Shown: piece after piece, positions 8,899 to 17,843 of the stretch
Layout: each line of letters begins with the position of its first letter
Numbering within the stretch: position 1 is the stretch's first letter
Source: Rubrobacteraceae bacterium
Lineage (GTDB): Bacteria > Actinomycetota > Rubrobacteria > Rubrobacterales > Rubrobacteraceae
Assembly: GCA_030448125.1 (NCBI GenBank)
Contig: JAUJNO010000003.1
Location: forward strand, 247,034 to 311,033
Reading direction: 5' to 3'
Length of the DNA stretch: 64,000 nucleotides
Notes under the pieces: model-generated
What the model was told of the DNA's origin: nothing
The model's database searches: none
The model's input: the letters and a program-made list of their open reading frames with translations, nothing else
Position numbers and translations under genes: made by a program

Positions 8899-9372
8899 TT
8901 GAAGAATCCACCCGTGGTAGAGAAGGTTCAGGTCCGCTACCAGGATCTCGACCCCTACGGGCACGTCAACAACGCTTTCCACATGGCCTACTTCGAGTCA
9001 GTACGCCTCGCTTACCTGGAGAGGATCGCCGGACACCTCGGGCTCGGGTCTTTGGAGGCCGGGGACCTGCCCGGCGTGCGCTACGTCATCGCCGAGGCCA
9101 CCGTGAGGTTCAAGGTCCCGATCAGGCTGGGCGACACTCTCCACGGCGCCGCGAGCATCAGCACCGTCGGAAACCGCTCTTTCGTAATGGACTACGAGCT
9201 CCGCGTCGGCGAGAGCTACGAGAATGGGCGCGTGGCGGCCGAAGGCACCTCCGCCCAGGTCTTCTATGATCCGGAAGCCGACGAGTCACGCCCCCGCCCC
9301 GATTGGTTCGTATCCGCCGTCGCCGCCATAGAGGGACGCCCCGAGGAGTCGTTCGCGCCAGAGGGCCGCTAA
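8899..9372 (+). CDS. Acyl-CoA thioesterase, 4HBT/YbgC-like hotdog fold
   Basis: A 157-aa protein with the 4HBT signature YQDLDPYGHVNNAFHMAYFE near residue 14, whose Asp is the usual catalytic residue, and a basic strand VRFKVPIRLGD. It should hydrolyse acyl-CoA or acyl thioesters in the cytosol; chain-length preference is not predictable. It starts with TTG at 8899 after a GAGGAGAG site. Its stop overlaps the start of the aldo/keto reductase by one base (TAATG), so the two are translationally coupled. Confidence 0.82.
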   Translation: MKNPPVVEKVQVRYQDLDPYGHVNNAFHMAYFESVRLAYLERIAGHLGLGSLEAGDLPGVRYVIAEATVRFKVPIRLGDTLHGAASISTVGNRSFVMDYELRVGESYENGRVAAEGTSAQVFYDPEADESRPRPDWFVSAVAAIEGRPEESFAPEGR

Positions 9373-10184
9373 TGCAGCGCCGCAGGTTGGGACGCGGCGA
9401 CGTTGAAGTTTCGGCCGTGGGCCTCGGCACCTGGCAAGTCCTCGACGTACGAGGACGGGAGGAGGAAGCCCGGCACGAAGTCATTCGAGCGGCGCTTGAC
9501 GCAGGCATAACCCTCTTCGACTCCTCCCCGATGTACGGCGAGGCAGAGAGAGTGCTGGGCGACGCCCTCGAGAAGCACGGCCGCGACCGGGCGACGGTGG
9601 CGACAAAGGTCTGGACCTCGAACGACCGGGAGGCGGAGCGCCAGATCGATCGCGCTCTAAGCTTCTTCGGCGGGCGCGTGGAGCTCTACCAGGTGCACAA
9701 CCTCGTCGCCGCTCAGAAGCGGCTCGACGCGTTGGAGGAGCTGAAGGGCGAGGGCAGGATCCGCTCCATCGGGGCGACGCACTATTCGCACTCGGCCTTC
9801 CCGGACCTCATGGACGTGATGCGAGGCGGGCGAATCGACTTCGTGCAGGTCCCGTACAACGCCGCCGACACGGCGGTGACGGAGGAAGTCCTGCCGCTCG
9901 CCGCGGAGCTTGACCTCGGCGTGATCGTGATGGTCCCACTGGGTAGTGGCCGCCTCGTCCGCAACGCCCCGTCCGAGAAGGATCTCGAGCCCTTGCGCGA
10001 GTTCGGCGTCGAGACGTGGGCGCAGGCGCTCCTCAAGTTCGTCCTCTCCGACGAGCGAGTAAGCTGCGCCATCCCGGCGACCAGCAAGCCCGAGCGAGCA
10101 AAGGAGAACGCTCACGCGGGGGACCCGCCCTTCTTCGGCGACGAGGAGCGGGAGTACGTAGCGTCTCTCGCTCGGAGAGCTTAA
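9372..10184 (+). CDS. Aldo/keto reductase
   Basis: A 270-aa NADPH-dependent oxidoreductase of the AKR superfamily. The barrel begins with SAVGLGTWQV, followed by the catalytic Asp and Tyr region (FDSSPMYGEAERVLG), the catalytic Lys (VATKVW), and a late IRSIGATHYS strand. The C-terminus AIPATSKPERAKEN is the usual cofactor-phosphate contact. A short N-terminus and no signal peptide suggest a cytosolic enzyme. The ATG at 9372 overlaps the preceding thioesterase stop. Substrate unknown. Confidence 0.85.
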   Translation: MQRRRLGRGDVEVSAVGLGTWQVLDVRGREEEARHEVIRAALDAGITLFDSSPMYGEAERVLGDALEKHGRDRATVATKVWTSNDREAERQIDRALSFFGGRVELYQVHNLVAAQKRLDALEELKGEGRIRSIGATHYSHSAFPDLMDVMRGGRIDFVQVPYNAADTAVTEEVLPLAAELDLGVIVMVPLGSGRLVRNAPSEKDLEPLREFGVETWAQALLKFVLSDERVSCAIPATSKPERAKENAHAGDPPFFGDEEREYVASLARRA

Positions 10185-10194
10185 TATACTCGGC

Positions 10195-11061
10195 ATGGTA
10201 GGCGTGCCAACGTATGATCAGCTTCTAAACCCCACGCTAAAGGCACTACGCAGCTTGGGTGGTAGTGCGTCTACTACTGAGCTTTTGGAGCAGATCATCG
10301 AAGATCTGCAACCTTCGAAAGAGATTATAGAACAGCCCCATCCTGGGAAGAGCAACCAGACCGAACTCGGGTACAGATTAGCTTGGGCACGCACTTATCT
10401 GAAGAAGTACGGCTTGATAACAAACTCTGCTCGCGGGGTGTGGGCTCTAACCCCTAAAGGCGGCGATCTGAAGACGATAGATCCGCGAGTCGTAGTTCGG
10501 TTAGTGCGAGAGCAGTCTCGTCGTGAGCGACAGGGGCGAATCGATTCTACAGAGGCAGAAGAAAGACAAGCCGAACCAGAGACAGGCGAGGAAGAAACAG
10601 CCTCCTGGCGCGAGACGCTTCTAACCACGCTTCTGGAGATGCCACCTGATGCTTTCGAACGCTTGTGCCAGCGTTTGTTGCGAGAATCCGGCTTCATACA
10701 GGTGGAGGTTACGGGGCGTTCGGGCGACGGTGGCATCGACGGCCACGGCGTGATGCGCCTGGCCGGGCTGCTGAGCTTCCCGGTAATATTTCAGTGCAAA
10801 CGCTACCGGAACACCATCTCTTCCGGCGTTGTGAGGGACTTCCGCGGAGCGATGGTCGGCAGGGCGGACAAGGGCCTGATTATCACGACGGGTAGCTTCA
10901 CGCGAGACGCAAGCGCGGAGGCAACGCGTGATGGCGCCCCGCCTATAGACCTCATAGATGGCGAACAGTTAATAGACAAGCTGAAGGATCTCAAGCTTGG
11001 GGTCGCAACGCGGCAGGTAGAGGTCGTGGAGGTGAATACCGGATGGTTTTCGGCGATCTAG
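10195..11061 (+). CDS. mrr: Mrr-family restriction endonuclease
   Basis: A 288-aa type IV-like nuclease. The N-terminal winged helix (Mrr_N) spans about residues 4-90 (LLNPTLKALRSLGG, then LITNSARGVWALTPKG). The catalytic Mrr domain spans about 140-280 and contains GDGGIDG and FQCKRY, the D-QxK form of the PD-(D/E)xK site. Mrr enzymes cleave methylated foreign DNA. TATACT at 10185-10190 lies only five bases before the ATG. GTG at 10204 (PTYDQLLNP) matches the usual family start and may be the true one. Codon use is less GC-rich than its neighbours, hinting at acquisition. Confidence 0.85.
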   Translation: MVGVPTYDQLLNPTLKALRSLGGSASTTELLEQIIEDLQPSKEIIEQPHPGKSNQTELGYRLAWARTYLKKYGLITNSARGVWALTPKGGDLKTIDPRVVVRLVREQSRRERQGRIDSTEAEERQAEPETGEEETASWRETLLTTLLEMPPDAFERLCQRLLRESGFIQVEVTGRSGDGGIDGHGVMRLAGLLSFPVIFQCKRYRNTISSGVVRDFRGAMVGRADKGLIITTGSFTRDASAEATRDGAPPIDLIDGEQLIDKLKDLKLGVATRQVEVVEVNTGWFSAI

Positions 11062-11070
11062 CATCGACTC

Positions 11071-11973
11071 CTAACTCCGCTCACTGTTGAGCTTCTCTAC
11101 GTCCTCCGGGGTCGGTAAAGAGCCCTGCGCACCCTCGCGCGTCACGGCGACCGCGCCCGCGAGCACGGCGTAGGGGACGGACTCTTCGAGGGGCGCGCCT
11201 TCCGCGAGCTTCGCCGCCAATGCTCCCACGAACGCGTCCCCGGCGCCGGTGGTGTCCACGGCCTCGACCTCGGGAGCGGGGAAGTGCCGAGTCGAGCCTC
11301 CGACAGCGAGGATTGCGCCCGCCGCGCCCAAAGTTACGACGGCCGAAGGCGGGCCGGGATCCAGTAGCTTGCCGGCGGACTCTTCGGGGTCTCGTGCGTC
11401 CTCTCCGAGCAGGAACGCCGCCTCGTGCTCATTGACGACGATGGGGTCGGCGAGGCGGAGCAGCTCTTCGGTTACCTCGCGCGGGGGCGCCAGGTTGAGG
11501 AGGAAGCGTCCCCCGTTGCCGGCTACGATGCGGGCCGCCGTCTCGACGGCGTCGAGGCCGACCTCGAGCTGGGCTAGTAGTACCCGGGCTTCCCGGAGGT
11601 CTCCGGAGACAGCTTCTACCTCGTCGGGGCCGAAGCGGCGGTTGGCGCCGGGGGAGACGACGATGGCGTTCTCGCCGTCGGGGGTCACGGTGATGAAGGC
11701 GGAGCCCGTCGGCGCGTCGGGGACTGTTTCTACCCGGCTCGTGTCTATCCTGTTGTCGCGCAGGTTCTCTATGAGTTCCCCGCCGAAGGGGTCCTCGCCT
11801 ACTCTGCCAAGCATTGCTACTTCGGCGCCGAGGCGGGCGGCGGCGACGGCCTGGTTGGCGCCCTTGCCGCCAGGGAAGAGGGAGAGTTCGGCGCCGGTGA
11901 CGGTCTCGCCGGGCCCCGGGCGGCGCTCGACCTTCAGGACGAAGTCCTGATTGATCGAACCGACCACGAACAC
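11071..11973 (-). CDS. rbsK: Ribokinase (PfkB family)
   Basis: About 300 aa with all PfkB marks: VGSINQDFV at the start, the GGKGANQAVAAARLG signature 1 with its Gly-Gly switch near residue 42, and the C-terminal DTTGAGDAF carrying the anion hole and catalytic Asp. It phosphorylates D-ribose or a related sugar at O5 with ATP. No ribose transporter is adjacent. Codons continue upstream to 12042, but the family start lies at GTG 11973 (VFVVGSIN), preceded by a purine-rich stretch; ATG 12024 is an alternative. Confidence 0.82.
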   Translation of the reverse strand: MFVVGSINQDFVLKVERRPGPGETVTGAELSLFPGGKGANQAVAAARLGAEVAMLGRVGEDPFGGELIENLRDNRIDTSRVETVPDAPTGSAFITVTPDGENAIVVSPGANRRFGPDEVEAVSGDLREARVLLAQLEVGLDAVETAARIVAGNGGRFLLNLAPPREVTEELLRLADPIVVNEHEAAFLLGEDARDPEESAGKLLDPGPPSAVVTLGAAGAILAVGGSTRHFPAPEVEAVDTTGAGDAFVGALAAKLAEGAPLEESVPYAVLAGAVAVTREGAQGSLPTPEDVEKLNSERS

Positions 11974-12040
11974 CCCGGCCAAACCGCCACCTTCTCCCCC
12001 TACACGTTGCAATCTCGCGGGCATTCTACAGAATACCCCC

Positions 12041-12859
12041 ATGGGCGGACTGCACGAACTGAAGAGTTATGGGGAGCCGGGGGCGATGGTGTACCTCGCG
12101 GACTGCGTGGAGTTGATGCGACTGATGCCTGCGGGCTGCGTGGACGTAGTCTTCGCTGACCCGCCCTACCGGCTCTCGAGCGGCGGCGTGACCGTAAAGA
12201 GCGGCCGCATAGCGTCCGTGGACAAGGGGAGTTGGGACCGCTCAATGGGATTCGAGGAAGACCACCGCTTCAATGTCCGGTGGCTGCGGGAGGCCCGGCG
12301 CGTCCTCAAGCCCGACGGGACGCTGTGGGTTAGCGGCACGCACCACATCATCTTCAGCCTCGGCTTTGCGTTGCAGACTTTGGGTTTCAGGATCATCAAC
12401 TCTCTCGTCTGGGAGAAGCCCGACCCCGTCCCGAACGCGTTGCACACAGCCTTTACCCACGCGCACGAGACCCTTCTCTGGGCCTCCAGGAGCCGCCACT
12501 CCCGCCACACCTTTAACTACGATCTCATTAACAGCCCCGACCCCGGCACCCAGGTCTCCAGCGTCTGGCGTATCCCGTCCGTGCCGAGGAGCGAAAAGCG
12601 ACACGGCTACCACCCGACCCAGAAACCCTTGAGGCTGGTGCGGCGAGCGCTCCTCGCTTCGACCCGCGAGGGGGAACTGGTCTTCGACCCTTTCTGTGGC
12701 TCCGGGACTACTGCTGTTGCCGCCAAGGAGCTGAACCGCTCTTTCGTCGGGACCGAGCTAAATGAGGAGTTTGCCGGGCTGGCCGCCCGGCGTATAAAGG
12801 CTACGCGAAGGGGCAGCCTCCTGCGTGAGATCTCCGAGCAGTTCTGGAGCACCCCTTAA
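12041..12859 (+). CDS. DNA methyltransferase, beta-class adenine/cytosine-N type
   Basis: A 272-aa solitary methyltransferase. Motif IV DPPY occurs early (about residue 44) and motif I (DPFCGSGTT) near the C-terminus, the circularly permuted order of the beta class. DPPY favours N6-adenine, although N4-cytosine cannot be excluded. HGYHPTQKP precedes motif I, as is usual. No specificity subunit or matching endonuclease is adjacent, but an Mrr-type nuclease lies 1 kb upstream. The ATG at 12041 was chosen because the preceding codons overlap the divergent ribokinase. A relic of its last 33 codons recurs at 22502. Confidence 0.82.
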   Translation: MGGLHELKSYGEPGAMVYLADCVELMRLMPAGCVDVVFADPPYRLSSGGVTVKSGRIASVDKGSWDRSMGFEEDHRFNVRWLREARRVLKPDGTLWVSGTHHIIFSLGFALQTLGFRIINSLVWEKPDPVPNALHTAFTHAHETLLWASRSRHSRHTFNYDLINSPDPGTQVSSVWRIPSVPRSEKRHGYHPTQKPLRLVRRALLASTREGELVFDPFCGSGTTAVAAKELNRSFVGTELNEEFAGLAARRIKATRRGSLLREISEQFWSTP

Positions 12860-13012
12860 GAGATCTTGAGCCGTCGTCCTCGCTGATACTCATTTCCCTC
12901 GTCGCGACCAACTGCCAGAAGAACTAATCTATCCTCGCCGTCGCCCCTAGAAGCATCCGGAAGCGGAGCTTGATAGGGTGTGGTGAGCTTCTTCTGAGAA
13001 AGGAGGACGAAG

Positions 13013-13828
13013 ATGGGTGCGGATGAAACCAAAGGGACCAGTTCCGAGACGCACAGCTTTTCTTTTACGCAGATGATAGACCTCAGCGTCGGCATCATCC
13101 CCGACGCGCCGCACGAGCCCTGGAAACCAAGCATCCGTTACCTCACGCACGAGCGCGAGGGGCTCGATTGGATCAAAACCACCTTTGGGGCGAAGGAGGA
13201 GGATCTTATCCACTCTCGAGGCAAAGGAGCCGCGTTTGAGGAGGTGACGGCCATAACACACAGCGGCACGCACGTCGACGCGCCCTGGCACTACGGTCCG
13301 CAATCTGAAGGGAAGCCGGCCAAAAAAATCGACGAGTTGCCTATCGAGTGGTTTTTCTCGGACGGCGTCGTGTTGGATCTTCGGCACAAGAAACCAGGTG
13401 AGAAAATCTCGGCGCAAGATCTCGAAGGGGCGCTGCAGCGTATCGGTTACGCGCTCAAGCCTTTCGATATCGTGATGATCATGAACGGGCGTGATCGGGG
13501 GCTGGGGAGCACGGAATACTTTGAGCAGCCGGGCATGATCCGCGAGTCCACGCTCTGGCTCGTAGAGCAGGGAATCAAAGTGATCGGGGTCGACATGTAC
13601 GGGTTTGACCGGAAGTTCGAAGACATGGCGAGAGAATTTCGAGAAACGGGAGATGGACGGGTCATCTGGGAGGCTCACTTCGCGGGGATCGAGCGGGAAT
13701 ACTGCCAGATCGAGAAGCTCGTCAACCTTGACAAGATTCCGCGCCCGACCGGCTTCAAGGTCGCCTGCTTCCCCATCAAGGTTCAAGGCGCCAGCGGCGG
13801 CTGGTGTCGGCCCGTGGCGTTCGTCTAA
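13013..13828 (+). CDS. Cyclase family protein (kynurenine formamidase-like)
   Basis: A 271-aa metal-dependent hydrolase of the cyclase superfamily. The metal-binding signature HSGTHVDAPWHYG lies near residue 83 and a second conserved part is VIGVDMYGFD. The family includes kynurenine formamidase, isatin hydrolase and polyketide cyclases; the absence of kyn genes nearby leaves the substrate open. ATG 13013 follows a strong site (GAAAGGAGG). It is monocistronic by context and convergent with the DUF2252 gene. Confidence 0.82.
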   Translation: MGADETKGTSSETHSFSFTQMIDLSVGIIPDAPHEPWKPSIRYLTHEREGLDWIKTTFGAKEEDLIHSRGKGAAFEEVTAITHSGTHVDAPWHYGPQSEGKPAKKIDELPIEWFFSDGVVLDLRHKKPGEKISAQDLEGALQRIGYALKPFDIVMIMNGRDRGLGSTEYFEQPGMIRESTLWLVEQGIKVIGVDMYGFDRKFEDMAREFRETGDGRVIWEAHFAGIEREYCQIEKLVNLDKIPRPTGFKVACFPIKVQGASGGWCRPVAFV

Positions 13829-13939
13829 CGTACCCGGTCGAGGCTCCTTTCGGCCCCGTCGACCGTCTCGCAGCGTTGGAGGGAAAGGAAGTCCTCTATT
13901 TGATTCGCGTCTCGCGAGCATAGCGGCTTGTCATCGTCC

Positions 13940-15277
13940 CTACAGACCCGGGATCTGGCCGTTGCGGAAAGCGTCGACGAACAGCCGGTGGTCGTCGCGG
14001 GCAACCTCGGAGTAGCCCATGCCGAAGTCCACCATCTCCTTGACGAACTCCTCCTCATTGCCACTGACCGCCTCGACGATCTCATCCTCGGTCTGGAAGC
14101 CGACGATGGTCGGGTCGGAGTCCTCGTCCGCGACACAATGCACCTTGGCGGTTGCCCGACCGAGGTAGTCCAACACCGGGGCCATCTCCTCGGGCTCGGT
14201 GAGGTCGGACCAGTCGAGGTCCTCGACATAGGGCGAGAGCTCGGAGACGACGAAGCCGACCCCGTCCATCTCGGTGTAGCCGAGCCACGGGTCGGCGTGA
14301 GCCTGCAGCGCCCGCTGCGAGATCGCCGTACGGTGCCCGTGGTGCTTGAAGTAGCGCTCGATGCGCTCGTCGTGCACGATCCGGCTGGGCGCCGCGACGT
14401 TCCCCTGCTTCATCGACAGCACCACGTCGTTCTCCAGCGCCTGGGTCGGGCCCTCTATCAGGATGTTGTAGGCGGGGAGCCCGGCCGAGCCGATGCCAAA
14501 GCCCTTGCGACCTACGATGTCCTTCACCTGGTAGGTCAGGCTCCGGAAGCGCTTCTCCTCGGGGATCGTCTCCAGGTACGCCTCGTAGGCGGCCTGCACC
14601 CTGGCCCGTTCGGCATCGTCGAGCTCGCGGACTCCGGGGCCGCGCCGGAACCGCCGGTCGAAACCCTCGTCGATCAGGGTCGTCTTGTCGAGCAGATCGA
14701 CGCGGGTGCTCAGCCGGGTCTCCAGCAACATCTTCCGGACATCACCGTCGGTGGTCTCCAGCCTCAGCGAGTACGCATGGTCGCGGTCGCTGTCGACAAA
14801 GTAACGCACCTGCTGCATGTAGGCCCGGACGTACGTCTCGATCAGCGACGCGATGTGGGCGTCCGAGATAGCCTTCATCCACCCCAGCAGGGCCACGCTC
14901 GCGACCATTCGCTTGATGTCCCAGGTGAAGTGACCGAGGTAGGCCTCGTCAAAGTCGTTCACGTCGAAGACGAACACCCCGTCGCCGGCCATGTAGGTGC
15001 CGAAGTTCTCCGCGTGCAGGTCACCCTGGATCCAGACGCGGCTGGTCCGCTCATCCGCCCAACGGTCCTCCTCCCCCTCCATGTCCGCGTAGAACAGGGG
15101 CGCGCTGCCGCGATAGAAGGCGAACGGGCCGGCGGCCATCTTCCGGAACTTGCTCCGAAACGCATCGGGGTCCGCGGCCATGAGCTCGGAGAACGCGTCC
15201 GCCAGCACGTCGACGATCTTCGTCTGACGCTCACCGGGGGACTCGTGCTGCTGCACCAGGTCCACAATTCCGGACAT
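13940..15277 (-). CDS. DUF2252 family protein
   Basis: A 445-aa protein with a kinase-like catalytic core: IQGDLHAENFG (about residue 84) resembles the Brenner loop HxDxxxxN of aminoglycoside phosphotransferases, and VFDVNDFDEA (about residue 103) resembles the metal-binding DFD region. A role as a small-molecule kinase is inference; no substrate is known for the family. The start ATG at 15277 was taken because the protein begins at the usual point (IVDLVQQHES). Large antisense open frames over this gene are shadows of its GC-rich third codon positions. Confidence 0.8.
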   Translation of the reverse strand: MSGIVDLVQQHESPGERQTKIVDVLADAFSELMAADPDAFRSKFRKMAAGPFAFYRGSAPLFYADMEGEEDRWADERTSRVWIQGDLHAENFGTYMAGDGVFVFDVNDFDEAYLGHFTWDIKRMVASVALLGWMKAISDAHIASLIETYVRAYMQQVRYFVDSDRDHAYSLRLETTDGDVRKMLLETRLSTRVDLLDKTTLIDEGFDRRFRRGPGVRELDDAERARVQAAYEAYLETIPEEKRFRSLTYQVKDIVGRKGFGIGSAGLPAYNILIEGPTQALENDVVLSMKQGNVAAPSRIVHDERIERYFKHHGHRTAISQRALQAHADPWLGYTEMDGVGFVVSELSPYVEDLDWSDLTEPEEMAPVLDYLGRATAKVHCVADEDSDPTIVGFQTEDEIVEAVSGNEEEFVKEMVDFGMGYSEVARDDHRLFVDAFRNGQIPGL

Positions 15278-15372
15278 AGGGCTCCTTTCGTCGTTGGTGG
15301 CTGCCGGTTCCTCGCCAACGGCCCTGCCACCGATGTTGTCGGGTTTGACGAGCAGGCAACTCTAATACTCCT

Positions 15373-15463
15373 CCGACCCGAATGCCAGGCGCAACTGCCC
15401 CAAGGTTACGGCCCGAGTATAGCAAACAGGTTCCAATCTTCGCCCGACCCGAATGCCGGGCGC
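15373..15463. repeat. Two 20-bp direct repeats in a 540-bp gene-free stretch
   Basis: CCGACCCGAATGCC-A/G-GGCGC occurs at 15373-15392 and 15444-15463 with one mismatch, start to start 71 bp. The surrounding stretch 15278-15820 holds no gene I can support; a leftward frame at 15561-15860 is open but unrecognised. The repeats could be operator sites upstream of the DUF2252 gene or a trace of insertion. Confidence 0.4.
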
Positions 15464-15820
15464 GATCTCAATCTATCGGATCAAGATCTCCCCACCGGGC
15501 GGGAAAGGCTTCGGTAGAGTTGGGCGACGGCGGCTATGGCCCGGTAGTCTATGTGGGTGATCAGCCGGGGCTCCTGTATAACTCCTCGTCCGGCGTCTGG
15601 TCATATTGTGGCGGCCGCAGACCCTGCAAGGAGCGTCGTTCGCCTATCCTAAGGTCGAACCTTTTTGCGGCGTTGGACGCATCATCCACGTTCACCCCCG
15701 TGCTCGTCGGGTGCCAGGTGAGTATGTTGCGGGAGATAGCGCCGCAGTGTAAGGTGCGCGCAAAGCTCGAGCATCGCCAAACGTGCTTGGGCAAGTCTAA
15801 GGGTGAAGGGGAGACGTAAT

Positions 15821-16474
15821 TTGAGCAGTACCGACGGGCCCAAGCGCGTGCAGAGCACATACGATACGGATGCAGCGACTAACGCCAAAAGCAGCCAGGA
15901 GATCGTGGAGATCTACGACGGCTGGGCGGAGGATTACGAGCGTAGGATATTAGGCAATGGATACTCTACCCCTGCGGTAGCGACCTGGTTCTTTGGCAGC
16001 TACGTGGGTCGCGAAGACGGGCCGGTGCTCGACGCCGGGGCGGGTACTGGGATAACGGGCGCGATCCTAGCGCCGCTCGGCTACGGGGATCTGGTTGGCC
16101 TAGACGTATCCCCCAGGATGCTGGAGCTCGCCCGCAACAAGGGCGTTTACAAAGACCTGCGCCAGATGGAGCTTGGTGGGCCGCTGGACTTCCCCGATGA
16201 TACCTTCGGAGCAGTCGTGTCCACGGGCGTCTTCGCCGCGGGCCACGCCCCGCCCGAGTCCTTTGAGGAGCTGATCCGGACTACCAAACCCGGTGGGCAC
16301 ATAATCTTCAGCGTACGCACCGACGTGTACCTGGACGGGGGGTTTAAAGATAAGCAAGAAGCACTCGAGAGGGAGGGGAAGTGGCAGCTGCTCGAGACGA
16401 CCGAGCCCTTTGCGCACCTGCGCTTCGAAGACCCCAATCTCAAGGTCCAGATCTTCGCGTACCGGGTGCGTTGA
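15821..16474 (+). CDS. Class I SAM-dependent methyltransferase
   Basis: A 217-aa Rossmann-fold methyltransferase. Motif I is VLDAGAGTGITG (about residue 70), followed by the acidic loop LVGLDVSPRML that binds the SAM ribose, DFPDDTFGAVVSTG as post II, and LIRTTKPGGHIIF as post III. The N-terminus SSQEIVEIYDGWAEDYE is typical of small-molecule methyltransferases. TTG at 15821 has AAGGGGAG seven bases upstream, making it a better start than GTG 15803. It is followed by a strong hairpin and looks monocistronic. Substrate not predictable. Confidence 0.75.
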   Translation: MSSTDGPKRVQSTYDTDAATNAKSSQEIVEIYDGWAEDYERRILGNGYSTPAVATWFFGSYVGREDGPVLDAGAGTGITGAILAPLGYGDLVGLDVSPRMLELARNKGVYKDLRQMELGGPLDFPDDTFGAVVSTGVFAAGHAPPESFEELIRTTKPGGHIIFSVRTDVYLDGGFKDKQEALEREGKWQLLETTEPFAHLRFEDPNLKVQIFAYRVR

Positions 16475-16484
16475 TCGAGTTTAA

Positions 16485-16510
16485 GCCACGGCAGGAAGCC
16501 CTGCCGTGGC
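16485..16510 (+). terminator. Perfect 11-bp hairpin after the methyltransferase
   Basis: GCCACGGCAGG at 16485-16495 and CCTGCCGTGGC at 16500-16510 form a perfect stem with a 4-nt loop, 10 bases past the stop codon. No T run follows, as is common for terminators in high-GC actinobacteria. Confidence 0.6.
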
Positions 16511-16541
16511 CCGTGGGATCCTGCGGGAAGGGGTTTTAGTC

Positions 16542-16724
16542 ATGGCCAGTAACAACCCGCAGGCGGCTACACAGGAAGCCGAGCACGAAGAAGTAGGGAT
16601 ACGCCGCGTACACGAGTTCTTTGTGCAGCTTAGCATGCGGTACCTGCCGTTCCATACCTCTTCGTCATTATCCGGACTCAACCCTTATAAGAAGAGAAAG
16701 AGAGGAGAGCAAAATGAAGCCTAA
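16542..16724 (+). CDS. Possible 60-aa hypothetical protein before the BKACE gene
   Basis: An ATG at 16542 with GGGAAGGGG nine bases upstream opens a 60-codon frame that ends 11 bases inside the following gene. The product is polar with an acidic start (QEAEHEEVGIRRVHEFFVQL) and a basic end (NPYKKRKRG). I recognise no family. The good ribosome site and overlap with the next start favour a real coupled upstream gene, but it may only be leader sequence. Confidence 0.3.
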   Translation: MASNNPQAATQEAEHEEVGIRRVHEFFVQLSMRYLPFHTSSSLSGLNPYKKRKRGEQNEA

Positions 16725-17601
16725 TCTCGCTTCGACTGACAAAGTAATCATTACCGCCGCGATTACCGGTGGACAGCATGGCAGAGAGGCTAATCCGAAC
16801 CTTCCCTTGACGGCAGAAGAGCAGGCCCAAGATGCTTTGGATTGCTACAACGCTGGTGCCGCCGTTCTCCATCTTCACGTTCGTGACGAAGAGGAAGTGA
16901 ATACGCCCGAGCTGAAGTATTACAACAAAGCGGTTCGAATGATCGGCGAGAAGACGCCAATGATCCGGCAGATCGGCAACGGAATCGGCGTACGCCGTCA
17001 CGAAGACGGGCACGTTGGGTTCGCGACGCTCGAAGAGCGTTTCAATCTTGTGGACAACATCGATCCAACGCCAGAGATGAGCACGATAAACGCCGGGACC
17101 TTCGGCTTTAAGAGCGCACTAGGAGAAGTTGTATTCTTGCATCCGCTGTCCTTCAACGTGGACTACCTGACGCGGTGCAAAGAAAAAGGCATCATGGGCA
17201 TCGAAATCGAGGTTTACGATACTAGCCATATCGCTAACGCGATGGTGCTGGTTGACGAGGGCGTGCTTACTCCACCGCTGCACTTCAGCATCGTGCTGGG
17301 GATCGGCGGGGGCGCTCCCGCGACCCCCGAAAACCTGGTCCATATGGTGAAGCAACTCCCTGAGGGATCAACGTGGCAAGTTGTCGCGGTAGGAAGATAC
17401 CACGTGCCAACCACCATGATGGCTCTGGCAATGGGTGGTAACGTCCGAACTGGCCTGGAAGACACGGTCTACTACCGAAGGGGGGAAAAGGTAAAAAGCA
17501 ATGCTCAACTAGTCGAGCGCATGGCCCGTTTGGCTCACGAGGTCGGCCGGGAACTTGCTACGGTGGAGGAGGCTAGGGCGACTTTGCTAACAGGGTATTA
17601 A
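16714..17601 (+). CDS. Beta-keto acid cleavage enzyme (BKACE, 3-keto-5-aminohexanoate cleavage-like)
   Basis: A 295-aa TIM-barrel enzyme of the BKACE (DUF849) family. It starts with KVIITAAITGG and carries AAVLHLHVRDEE, the metal-binding His pair, then GIMGIEIEVYD, and GGNVRTGLEDTVYY near the C-terminus. The family condenses a beta-keto acid with acetyl-CoA to give acetoacetate plus a new CoA ester; the founding member acts in lysine fermentation. ATG 16714 follows AGAGGAGAG. Neighbouring LarA-like and aminotransferase genes point to catabolism of an amine- or hydroxy-acid, though the exact substrate is not readable. Confidence 0.82.
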   Translation: MKPNLASTDKVIITAAITGGQHGREANPNLPLTAEEQAQDALDCYNAGAAVLHLHVRDEEEVNTPELKYYNKAVRMIGEKTPMIRQIGNGIGVRRHEDGHVGFATLEERFNLVDNIDPTPEMSTINAGTFGFKSALGEVVFLHPLSFNVDYLTRCKEKGIMGIEIEVYDTSHIANAMVLVDEGVLTPPLHFSIVLGIGGGAPATPENLVHMVKQLPEGSTWQVVAVGRYHVPTTMMALAMGGNVRTGLEDTVYYRRGEKVKSNAQLVERMARLAHEVGRELATVEEARATLLTGY

Positions 17602-17843
17602 CGATCCGAGGCGAAGTACGCTCCCATGCGCGGAATTTGACTTTGGGCACTGTCCGGAGAATGGGTTCACGTCACCGCATGGCCGAGCGTGGCAAGCCGT
17701 TGGGACCGGAGGTTCAAGGGATGTACCCTCACTGATAAGCCAGAGCCTTACTACCTTACTGAACCTTAAAGGTCCTGTGCCGGATCCTGACGCGAGCTTA
17801 GAAGATTCGTGTTACCGCGCTGCTTTAGGCCCATTACCGAAGC

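Noticed and set aside
13928..15517. 529-codon frame antisense to the DUF2252 gene
   Set aside because: Same shadow pattern; the opposite frame has clear family motifs and a proper start.
16096..16474. Leftward frames over the SAM methyltransferase
   Set aside because: The rightward frame contains motifs I, post II and post III in order; the leftward ones have no recognisable content.
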